Assembly (NCBI RefSeq): GCF_002939475.1
Contig: NZ_PKFQ01000001.1
Span: 5,391,001 to 5,455,000 of the forward strand
Origin: Streptomyces cinnamoneus
GTDB taxonomy: Bacteria; Actinomycetota; Actinomycetes; Streptomycetales; Streptomycetaceae
Direction of reading: 5' to 3'
DNA length: 64,000 bases
A program made the translations under genes and the position numbers. The notes below the pieces were generated by a model. The model was given only the letters and a program-made list of their open reading frames with translations. It did not search any database and had not been told where the DNA came from. This document shows positions 8,043 to 16,000 of this stretch, in pieces (position 1 is the first letter of the stretch; each line of letters begins with the position of its first letter).

Positions 8043-9169
8043 GGGCGGAACGCGTCTCCCTCCTCATGACGCGGGCCCCGCTGGCGCGTCCCTTCGAGAA
8101 CCGCTGGCAGCGGTTCGAGTCCTGGACCAAGGTGCTGGTCCGCGTCGAGGCGGGCGGCCTGACGGGCCTCGGGGAATGCACGGCCATGGAGACGCCCTAC
8201 TACAACTACGAGACCACCGAGACCGCCTGGCACGTCCTGGAGCGCTACCTCATCCCGCTGGTCCTCCGATCCGGCACGACCGACCCCGAGGCCGCCGCAC
8301 GGGCCTGGGCCCACGTGAACGGCCACGAAGAGGCCAAGGCGGCACTCGAATGCGCCCTCTGGGACCTTCGGGCCAAGGCCGCCGGCGTGCCGCTGGGCGT
8401 CGCGCTCGGCGGCGAGCGCGCCACCGTGCCCGTCGGGGCCACCGTCGGGATCGAGCCGACGATCGACGCGCTCGTCGACGCGGTGGCCCGGGCGCACGAG
8501 GCCGGCTACGCCCGGGTGCGGATCAAGATCCGGCAGGGCTGGGACGTCGAGCCGGTCAAGGCCGTCAGGAGCGCGCTGCCGGACGTCCCCCTGATCGCCG
8601 ACGCCAACGCAGCGTACGGTGCGGAGGACCTGCCGCACCTGCGCGCGCTGGACGGGCTGGGCCTCCTGGCCCTCGAACAGCCGCTGAAGAGCCGCCTGAT
8701 CGCCGAATCCGCCGCCCTCCAGGCGTCCCTCGCGACACCGGTCTGCCTGGACGAGTCCGTCAAGTCCCTCGCCGACGTGCGGCAGGCCCTGGACGCGGGT
8801 GCCTGCCGCGCGGTCAACGTCAAGGCCGGCAGGGTCGGCGGGCTGGCCGAGGCCCGGCGGATCCACGACGCCTGCCGGGACCACGGCGTCCCGGCGTTCG
8901 TGGGCGCCAAGTACGACTTCGGCGTCGGCCGGTGGACGAACATCGCGCTCGGCACACTGGCGAACATGACGCTGCCGAGCGACGTCGGACCCACCGCACG
9001 GTACTACCGCGACGACGGCACGACCCCCCAGGTGTGCTTCGTCAGCCCCGGCCGGGTGGCACCACGGCCGGCCCCGGGACTCGGCGTGGAGATCACCGAC
9101 TCCGCGCACGTGGTCCGCGCACAGTCCTTCTGCCCCACGAGCGACAAGGAGCCCAGGTGGCGCGCATAG
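8039..9169 (+). CDS. Enolase-superfamily enzyme (OSBS / N-acylamino-acid racemase / dipeptide epimerase subgroup)
   Basis: A 376-residue enolase-superfamily protein of the muconate-lactonising subgroup. All catalytic positions are present. Lys163 in RIKIRQG and Lys262 in VNVKAGRVGG are the facing acid/base pair. Asp188 (LIADANA), Glu213 (LALEQP) and Asp238 (CLDES) are the magnesium ligands. It should abstract the proton alpha to a carboxylate. In this subgroup known reactions are o-succinylbenzoate synthesis, N-acylamino-acid racemisation and dipeptide epimerisation. No menaquinone genes are nearby, which argues against OSBS. The position directly after an ATP-grasp ligase favours epimerising an amide-linked amino acid (inference). 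The ATG overlaps the previous stop as ATGA, and the 3' end overlaps the next gene by 13 bp. Confidence 0.88.
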   Translation: MRAERVSLLMTRAPLARPFENRWQRFESWTKVLVRVEAGGLTGLGECTAMETPYYNYETTETAWHVLERYLIPLVLRSGTTDPEAAARAWAHVNGHEEAKAALECALWDLRAKAAGVPLGVALGGERATVPVGATVGIEPTIDALVDAVARAHEAGYARVRIKIRQGWDVEPVKAVRSALPDVPLIADANAAYGAEDLPHLRALDGLGLLALEQPLKSRLIAESAALQASLATPVCLDESVKSLADVRQALDAGACRAVNVKAGRVGGLAEARRIHDACRDHGVPAFVGAKYDFGVGRWTNIALGTLANMTLPSDVGPTARYYRDDGTTPQVCFVSPGRVAPRPAPGLGVEITDSAHVVRAQSFCPTSDKEPRWRA

Positions 9170-9834
9170 ACGTCGACCTCGCGGTCAAGACCTTCTCCGA
9201 ACACGGCACGGCGGCCGTCAGCGACGCCATGGACCTGCTCGGTCTGAACGGCGGTCTCGAACGGCTCACCCGCATGTCCGGCGAGGGGACGAAGGCCGGC
9301 CCCGCCTACACCCTCGGATTCGAGACGGTCTCGCCCGGAGTGCCCGCACCGGCCGCGGAGTTCATCGACGACGTCCCCCCGGGCTCGGTCGTGGTGATCG
9401 CCAACCGCGGCCGCACGCACTGCACCGTATGGGGCGACATCCTCACCGCCGTCGCCGTGCGGTCGGGCCTCGCCGGGACCGTCATCGACGGCTGCTGCCG
9501 GGACCTCGACGACATCAGGGCCCTCGGCTACTCCGTGTGGAGCCTCGGCGCGTACATGAAGTCCGGCAAGAACCGCGTCCGGCTGGTGACGCGGCAGGAA
9601 CCCGTGGAGATCGGCGACACCGTCGTGCACCCCGGGGACCTGGTGTGCGCCGACGGCGCCGGCGCCATCGCCGTGCCCGCCGCCCACGTGACCGAGGTGA
9701 CCGGGAACGTCCTGCGCGTCGCCGGCATGGAGGCGGCGGTGCGCGTCGACGTGGCGGCCGGCACGCCCCTGCGCGAGGCCCGCCGCCTGCACGGCTACAA
9801 CCAGATGTCCCTGCGGCCCCGGAAGGCGACTTAG
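9157..9834 (+). CDS. RraA-like protein (HMG aldolase / 2-oxo-acid decarboxylase family)
   Basis: A 225-residue protein of the RraA/dimethylmenaquinone-methyltransferase-like family. The name is historical: characterised metabolic members are divalent-metal aldolases for 4-hydroxy-4-methyl-2-oxoglutarate and oxaloacetate decarboxylases. The core is present: a GDILTAVA segment (Gly93-Asp94), then GLAGTVIDGCCRDLDDI with Arg115-Asp116, the pyruvate- and metal-binding pair. The GTG at 9157 is fixed by AAGGAG at 9146-9151, five bases away; longer readings lack a site. It overlaps the epimerase gene by 13 bp, and its stop shares a base with the next GTG. In the operon it could cleave or decarboxylate a hydroxy-oxo-acid intermediate, opposite or complementary to the first aldolase. 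An RNase E inhibitor role is unlikely here. Confidence 0.82.
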   Translation: MARIDVDLAVKTFSEHGTAAVSDAMDLLGLNGGLERLTRMSGEGTKAGPAYTLGFETVSPGVPAPAAEFIDDVPPGSVVVIANRGRTHCTVWGDILTAVAVRSGLAGTVIDGCCRDLDDIRALGYSVWSLGAYMKSGKNRVRLVTRQEPVEIGDTVVHPGDLVCADGAGAIAVPAAHVTEVTGNVLRVAGMEAAVRVDVAAGTPLREARRLHGYNQMSLRPRKAT

Positions 9835-10781
9835 TGGCGCCAGGCAGGGCGGCGCGCACCCGGCGCGGCGGGGTCGCGGCCGCGTCCGCGGCGCCGCCGC
9901 CGAAGGAGCGGGGCCGGCCGCGGACGGGAGCCTTCCTCGTGCTGCTCGCCGGCGTCCTCTGGGGCACCATGGGAGCCGCGCAGAAGGTCCCGGACCAGAT
10001 GGGCGGCGTCGCCTCGACCGGTGCCTTCCGCACGCTCCTCGGCGGAGTGTGCCTGCTCGTCGCCGCCGGGCGCGCGGCCCGCCCCCGCCGGTCGCCCGGC
10101 GCCCGCTCCCTGGGGGCCCTGCTCCTCGGCGGCGTCAGCGTCGGCGCCTTCCAGATCCTCTTCTTCGCCTCGATGCGGCACATCGGCGTGGCGATGGGCA
10201 CCGTGCTGACCATCGGCAGCTCCCCGGTGTTCGCCGGGCTGATCGTGTGGGTGCGGACCCGGCGCCGGCCCGCCACGCACTGGTGGGTCGCCACGGCGAC
10301 CACGGTGCTGGGCTGCGCGCTCCTGAACGGCGGCGCCCCGTCCGGCTCCGCCGGCTCCCCGGCGCCCGGCATCGCCATGGCGCTGGCAGCCGGCGCCAGT
10401 TACGCACTGTTCGCCGTGGTGAGCAAGCCCCTCATCGCCGCCGCCCCGGCGCAGGTGGTCATGGGCTGGATGCTGCTGGTGGCCGCCGTGGTCCTGCTGC
10501 CGTTCGCGCTGCGCGACGACCTGTCCTGGCTGGCCGCCACGGACGGCCTGGCCGTGGCGCTCTACCTCGGGGTGGTGACGACCGCCGGAGGGTTCCTCGT
10601 CTTCGGGCTGGGCCTGCGGTGGGTGTCGCCGACCACGGCGGCCACGCTCAGCCTCGTGGAACCCCTGACGGCCGCCGTGCTCGGCTTCGGCCTCCTGGGC
10701 GAGCCCCTGACGGCCGCGATGCTGGCGGGCGTCTGTCTGCTGTTCGCCGGGCTGGCCTGGACCGCGCTGCGGCCGGTCTGA
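9834..10781 (+). CDS. EamA/DMT-family exporter
   Basis: A 315-residue membrane protein of the drug/metabolite transporter superfamily, with about ten helices arranged as two EamA repeats. The first repeat begins with FLVLLAGVLWGTMGAAQ, which has the conserved W-G-T of helix 1. The second begins at about residue 180 with GIAMALAAGASYALFAV and ends in the SLVEPLTAAVLGF segment typical of helix 9. Family members export amino acids, nucleosides or small metabolites. The N-terminal 30 residues are basic and Pro/Ala-rich, an extended cytoplasmic tail. The GTG shares its first base with the TAG of the RraA-like gene. Its place inside the operon suggests it exports the pathway product, giving both secretion and self-protection. 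Confidence 0.9.
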   Translation: MAPGRAARTRRGGVAAASAAPPPKERGRPRTGAFLVLLAGVLWGTMGAAQKVPDQMGGVASTGAFRTLLGGVCLLVAAGRAARPRRSPGARSLGALLLGGVSVGAFQILFFASMRHIGVAMGTVLTIGSSPVFAGLIVWVRTRRRPATHWWVATATTVLGCALLNGGAPSGSAGSPAPGIAMALAAGASYALFAVVSKPLIAAAPAQVVMGWMLLVAAVVLLPFALRDDLSWLAATDGLAVALYLGVVTTAGGFLVFGLGLRWVSPTTAATLSLVEPLTAAVLGFGLLGEPLTAAMLAGVCLLFAGLAWTALRPV

Positions 10782-10817
10782 CCCCCACCACCGGAGAACC
10801 GATCCTGTGAGGTCCTG

Positions 10818-12311
10818 ATGCGCGTCGTCGTCGCCGGAATCGTCCACGAGTCGAGCACGTACGCCACCGAGGTGACCGGCCGCACCGGCGAGGAATCGTT
10901 CGCCGTGTTCACCGGAGAGGCACTGGTGGAGGAGTTCCAGGACACCGCCACGTGCGCCGGAGGCTACATCGACGCCTGCCGCCGCGGCGGTGCGCGGCTG
11001 GTGCCCGCGCTGCACGCGAGAGCCGAGCCGGCCGGCGCGGTGAGCCCCCGGGCGTTCGAGGCGCTCTGCTCGCGGCTGCTGGCACGGATCGGCGACGGGC
11101 CGCCCGCCGACGCCCTGCTGCTCGACCTGCACGGCGCGGGCGTGATCGCCCCGGACCGCTCGTTGGACGCCGAGCTGCTGAGACGGGTCCGGAACCTGGT
11201 GGGCCGACGGCCGGTGCTCGCCGTCACGATGGACCTGCACGCCAATCCCCCCGCCGAGGTCTTCGACCTCGCGGACGTCGTGGCCGGATTCCAGGAGTAC
11301 CCGCACGTCGACATGGCGGAGCGGGCGCGCCGCGCGGCGGACGTCGCGCTCGCGGCGCTGCGCGGCGAGGCCGCCCCGGTCACCCGGCACCTGCGCCTGC
11401 CGATGCTCCTGCCGCCGTCGCCCACCGACGCGGGAGCCGCCCGTGAACTGCGCGACCTGGCCCGGGCGATGGAGGACCGCCCCGGCGTCCTGGCCTGCAC
11501 GGTCTTCCACGGATTCCCCTACGCCGACACCGCCCACGCCGGGGTGGGCGTCGTGACCGTCACGGACGCGGACGCCGCCCTGGCCGACGACGTCAACCGC
11601 GAACTGGCCGCCTGGCTGTGGGCGGAACGGTCCCGCTTCCTCGGCCGGCCCACGTCCGTCGAGGAGGCGGTCGGCGCCGCCACCCCGGGGGCCGGCCGGC
11701 CCCTGGTCATCGCCGACGCGGCGGACAACCCCGGCGGCGGGGGATGCGGCGACGGCACCCACCTCCTGGCGGCGCTGCTGGACACGGACGTCCCGGCCTG
11801 CTTCGCCACCCTCCACGACCCCGGAGCCGTCGCCGCGGCCGTCCGCGCCGGCGTGGGGGCGACCGTCGACGTCACCCTCGGCGGACGCCACGGCGAACGG
11901 TGCGGAAAGCCCCTGCCCGTCCGCGCGACGGTCCGCGCGCTCACCGACGGCCGCATCGTCCAGCAGAGCGTGCGGCGCGGCAAGAAGGCGTCCTACGGCC
12001 CGTGCGCCCGGCTGACCGCCGGGTCCGTGGACATCGTCGTGGCCAGCGAACGGCTTCAGGTCTTCGACCCGGAGATCCTGCTGCTGCACGGCATCCAGCC
12101 GGAGCGCCACGCCATCGTGGCCGTGAAGTCCGCCCACCACTACCGCTCCGGTTTCGCCGCCGTCTCCGACCGCCTGATCGCCGCCGACGCGCCCGGGCTG
12201 ACCAGCCGGGACGTGCGGACGTTCCCGCACAGGCCGCCGGTGGACGGCTTCTGGCCCCTGGACCCCCACCGCGGGTTCCCCGCCGACGCACAGGCCCGGC
12301 ACCACCGGTGA
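10818..12311 (+). CDS. M81-family (MlrC-like) metallohydrolase
   Basis: A 497-residue protein of the M81/MlrC family, named after a microcystin-degradation protein. Conserved motifs occur in order: IVHESSTY at the N-terminus (His10), LLDLHGAG (His105), TMDLHANPP (His141), QEYPHVDM (His163, Asp165) and DAADNPGGGGCGDG in the C-terminal half. The histidines and aspartate are candidate zinc ligands. There is no signal peptide, so it acts in the cytoplasm. Length matches the family. ATG 10818 follows GAGGTCC, 36 bp after the exporter gene. M81 proteins are presumed to cleave amide or peptide bonds but few are characterised. Next to a ligase and an epimerase it might hydrolyse a peptide intermediate, trim a protecting residue or recycle substrate. 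Confidence 0.88.
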   Translation: MRVVVAGIVHESSTYATEVTGRTGEESFAVFTGEALVEEFQDTATCAGGYIDACRRGGARLVPALHARAEPAGAVSPRAFEALCSRLLARIGDGPPADALLLDLHGAGVIAPDRSLDAELLRRVRNLVGRRPVLAVTMDLHANPPAEVFDLADVVAGFQEYPHVDMAERARRAADVALAALRGEAAPVTRHLRLPMLLPPSPTDAGAARELRDLARAMEDRPGVLACTVFHGFPYADTAHAGVGVVTVTDADAALADDVNRELAAWLWAERSRFLGRPTSVEEAVGAATPGAGRPLVIADAADNPGGGGCGDGTHLLAALLDTDVPACFATLHDPGAVAAAVRAGVGATVDVTLGGRHGERCGKPLPVRATVRALTDGRIVQQSVRRGKKASYGPCARLTAGSVDIVVASERLQVFDPEILLLHGIQPERHAIVAVKSAHHYRSGFAAVSDRLIAADAPGLTSRDVRTFPHRPPVDGFWPLDPHRGFPADAQARHHR

Positions 12312-12349
12312 CGGGCGACCAAGAAGTGACGAAAGGACCGCGAACCCCC

Positions 12350-12913
12350 ATGCGCCTCGAAGAAGCCATCACCTCCCGCAGGAGCGTCGGCCGGCTGACG
12401 GCCCCCGCCCCCTCGGACGCGGAGCTGCACGACATCGTGGCACTGGCCATGACCGCTCCCGATCACGGCCGGCTCTCCCCGTGGCGAGTGATCCCCCTGC
12501 GCGGGGCGTCGCGCGAGACGCTCGGCGAGCGGTTCGCCGAGGCGGCCCTGGACGGCGAACCGGCGGCCCGGGAGCGGGCCGCCAGGAAACCCCTGCGGGC
12601 GCCCCTGCTGCTCACCCTCGTCTTCTCCCCGGTCCCCGACCACGCCAAGGTCCCCGAGTGGGAACAACTGGCCGCCGCCGTCTGCGCGGTGCACACCATG
12701 ACGCTGCTGCTCCACGCCCGGGGCTGGGGCTCCATCTGGCGTACGGGCGCGGTCGTCACGGACCCGGGGGTGCACGCCCTGCTCGGGCTGCGCAAGCACG
12801 AACAGCTCCTGGGCTGGCTCTACGTCGGCACCCCGGACGCCCGGCACGCCCCCGTCCCGCGCCCGGCGGGGCGTCCGGAGGACAAGCTCCGGCCGTTCGC
12901 GCCGGGCCGGTGA
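12350..12913 (+). CDS. Nitroreductase-family flavoprotein
   Basis: A 187-residue FMN-dependent nitroreductase-fold protein. The N-terminal EEAITSRRSVGRLTAPAP is the usual FMN phosphate-binding arginine region, TAPDHGRLSPWRV matches the second flavin segment, and GWGSIWRTG (Trp130-Gly133) resembles small YdjA-type members. These enzymes transfer hydride from NAD(P)H to nitro groups, quinones or conjugated double bonds, and some work as dehydrogenases in natural-product pathways. ATG 12350 is used, with AAAGGA upstream; an in-frame GTG at 12326 would add eight residues. It is the last gene of the operon, 38 bp after the M81 gene and ahead of the hairpin at 13002-13040. A redox tailoring step on the operon's product is the likely role. 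Confidence 0.87.
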   Translation: MRLEEAITSRRSVGRLTAPAPSDAELHDIVALAMTAPDHGRLSPWRVIPLRGASRETLGERFAEAALDGEPAARERAARKPLRAPLLLTLVFSPVPDHAKVPEWEQLAAAVCAVHTMTLLLHARGWGSIWRTGAVVTDPGVHALLGLRKHEQLLGWLYVGTPDARHAPVPRPAGRPEDKLRPFAPGR

Positions 12914-13001
12914 GGTACGGGGAACGTCTCCACGCGCCGCGCCCTGAACGGGATCACGGCCTCCACGCGCAAGCCCACTGACCCCGGCCGGCGAAAACGA
13001 C

Positions 13002-13040
13002 GGGGGCGCCCCTCCTCACCGGGTGAGAAGGGGCGCCCCC
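13002..13040. terminator. Strong bidirectional terminator hairpin
   Basis: The arms 13002-13020 and 13022-13040 are reverse complements over 19 bp with one mismatch, capped by a tight CGG-type loop. The stem begins with GGGGGCGCCCC. It lies between two convergent units, 88 bp after the nitroreductase stop and 46 bp after the PKS stop, so it can end both transcripts. No U-tract is present on either side, as is usual in Streptomyces. Confidence 0.88.
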
Positions 13041-13085
13041 GCGCGCGGCGGCCGGACGGGCCGTGTCAGCCCGTCCGGACACCCC

Positions 13086-16000
13086 TCAGAGCCACTTCGC
13101 GGACAGCCCCTGCAGCAGGCCCGCGATCCGGATCCGGGCCGCGCTCGACGGGTCGAGCCCGAGGATCGAGTCGTCGAGCTTGTTGAGCTCTTCGAGCACG
13201 AGGATGGCTGCCGCGGCGTCGTCGGGCAGCATCTCCTCCCGCAGGTGACGGGCCAGCGCCACCGCCGTCGGGTGCTCGAACACCAGCTGGCTGGGCAGGC
13301 TGAGCTGGGTCTCCTGGGCCAGCTGGTTGCGCAGCCGCACCGCCGCCACCGAGTCGAAGCCCATCTCCAGCAGGCCCCGCTCCGGGTCGACGAGCGTGCC
13401 GTCGGTGTGGCCGAGGACCAGCGCGATCTGGTCGCGGACCAGCTCCAGCAGGAGCTCCTCCTGCTCCTCCTCAGAGCAGGCGGCCAGCCGCTGCACCAGG
13501 GACACGGCGGCCTCCTGGGGTTCCGGCTCGGCGGCCCGGCGGATCTGCGCGGGCCGCTGCGGCCCGGCCGCGACGGCGTCACCCGACGGCGTCGCCCCGC
13601 CCAGCTCCTCCTCGGACGCCGGGCGCAGCTCCAGCGAGGCCACCGACAGCACCGGCGCACCCGTGCCGTCGGCCGCCCGCAGCGCGACCGTGCCGGGGCC
13701 CGCGGGCGACAGGGCGACCCGCAGCCGGGAGGCGCCGACCGCGTGGAGGCCGATGCCCGTCCAGACGGACGGCAGGTGCACCGCCGCCGCGTCGCCGGTG
13801 AAACCGCCCAGGATCCCCGGGCTCAGCGCCGCGTCGAGCAGGGCCGGGTGAACGGCCCAGCGCCCGGCGTCGGCGACCGTCGTCGCCGGTGCCGCGGCCG
13901 ACAGCGCGATGTCGAGGAAGACCTCGTCACCGCGGCGCCACGCCGGGACGTGCGACTCCTCCAGCGGCACGGCCCCGGCGGGCGGCCAGGCCTCCAGGCG
14001 CTCCGGTTCCGCGGGCGCGCCCTCGCACAGCACGGCCGTGGCGTGCCGCACCCAGTCCCCGTCGTGCCGGTCCCGGCCGTACACGGTCGCCCGGCGCCGG
14101 CCCGACTCGTCCGCCCCGTCGACGGACACCTGCACCTGGACCCCGCCCTTCTCCGGCAGGACCAGCGGCTCGTGCGCCGTCAGCTCCTCCACGACGTGGC
14201 AGCCGAACTGGAGCCCGGCCTGGAGGACGAGCTCCACGAAGCCGGTCGCCGGGAACGGCCCCGGCCCGCCGTCGGCCCGGCCGGCCGGCCAGGAACCCGC
14301 GTCCGCGGCGAGGACTCCGGTGAGGAGCCCCCCGCCGGAACCGGGCAGCGGCACCAGCGCCCCGACCAGCGGATGGTCCAGCGAGCCCAGGCCGAAGTCC
14401 GCCGCCTCACCGGCCGTGCGCGACGGCTCCAGCCAGAAGCGGGTGCGCTGGAAGCCGTAGGTCGGCAGCTCCAGCCGCCGGGCGCCGGGGAAGACCGACG
14501 CCCAGTCCAGCGGCACCCCCCGCACGTGCAGTTGCGCGAGGGCCGTGGTGACCGTGACCGTCTCGGACCGGTCGGCGCGCAGGGCCGGCACGAACGCGGC
14601 CTCGGGGCCGCCGGCGCCCGCCTGGGCCAGCGCGGTCAGCGTGCCGTCGGGCCCGAGCTCCAGGAACGTGGCGGTGCCCAGCTCCCGCAGGCGGGCCAGC
14701 CCGTCCGAGAAGCGCACGGCCTCACGGACGTGGCGCACCCAGTAGTCGGGCGTGCACAGTTCCCGGCCCGCCACCGTGCCGGACACGTTCGACACCACCG
14801 GGATCCGCGGGGCGTGGAAGGCGACGGTCGCCACGACCCCGGCGAACTCCTCCAGCATGCCGTCCATCCGCGGCGAGTGGAACGCGTGGCTGACCCGCAG
14901 CCGCCGCGTCTTCGCCCCCCGCCCGGCCAGGACGTCCGCGACCGCCTGGACGGCGTCCTCGTCACCGGAGAGCACCACCGACTGCGGCCCGTTCACGGCG
15001 GCGACCGCCACCCGGTCGGTCAGCAGCGGCTCGACGTCCTCCTCGGACGCGCCCACCGCCACCATCGCCCCGCCCGCGGGCAGGGCCTGCATCAGCCGGC
15101 CGCGCGCCGCGACGATCTTCGCCGCGTCCGGCAGCGACCACACGCCGGCCACGTACGCGGCGGCCAGCTCACCGATCGAATGTCCCAGCAGGTAATCGGC
15201 CTTCACCCCCCACGAGGACACCAGACGGAACAGCGACACCTCCAGAGCGAACAACGCCGCCTGGGTGGAGGCCGTCTCGTCCAGGACGCCCGTGCCGTCG
15301 GTCACCACCTCGGCCAGCGGACGCTCAAGGTACGGGTCCAGCGCGGCGCAGACCTCGTCCCAGGCCCGTGCGAAGACGGGGTACGCGGCGTACAGCTCAC
15401 GGCCCATCCCCACCCGCTGGGAACCCTGTCCGGTGAACAGCACGCCCAGCCGGCCGGGTGCCGAGGAGTCCACGACCACGCCCGGGGCGGGTTCGCCGGC
15501 GGCCAGCGCCGCCAGCCCCCGCAGCAGTTCCTCCCGGCCGGACCCGACCACGGCTGCCCGGTGCGAGAGCACCGCGCGCGTGGTCGCCAGCGACCAGCCG
15601 ACGTCGGAGGGCCGCAGGGCGGCGCCCTCCTCCCGCTCCAGGAAGGACCGCAGCCGCTCGGCCTGGGCCCGCAGGCCGCGTTCTCCCTGGCCGGAGAGCA
15701 CCCACGGCACCACCGCCGGCCCGGACTCCTCCGGTCCGGTCGCGGGCGCGGCCTCGGTGACCTCCGGTGCCTGCTCCAGGATCACGTGCGCGTTGGTGCC
15801 GCTCACGCCGAACGACGACACACCGGCCCGGCGGGCGCGGCCGGCCTCCGGCCACGCCGTCTGCCCGGTCAGCAGCTCCACCGCACCGGCCGACCAGTCC
15901 ACGAACGACGACGGCGCGTCCACGTGCAGCGTCTGCGGCAGCACGCCGTGCCGCATCGCCATGACCATCTTGATGACGCCGGCGACACCGGCGGCGGCCT

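Noticed and set aside
8039..9169. The enolase-superfamily gene as menaquinone o-succinylbenzoate synthase
   Set aside because: No other menaquinone gene is nearby, and the gene is translationally coupled to a ligase and an RraA-like gene; epimerase chemistry fits the context better.
3931..12913. The operon as a phosphonate dipeptide (rhizocticin-like) pathway
   Set aside because: The aldolase, aminotransferase, ligase and exporter fit, but there is no phosphoenolpyruvate mutase or phosphonopyruvate decarboxylase in the window.
13089..13240. The C-terminal tail of the last PKS protein as a thioesterase or docking domain
   Set aside because: It is only about 45-50 residues after the ACP, helical, with no GxSxG motif, and it lacks the acidic terminal helix seen on the other two PKS proteins.
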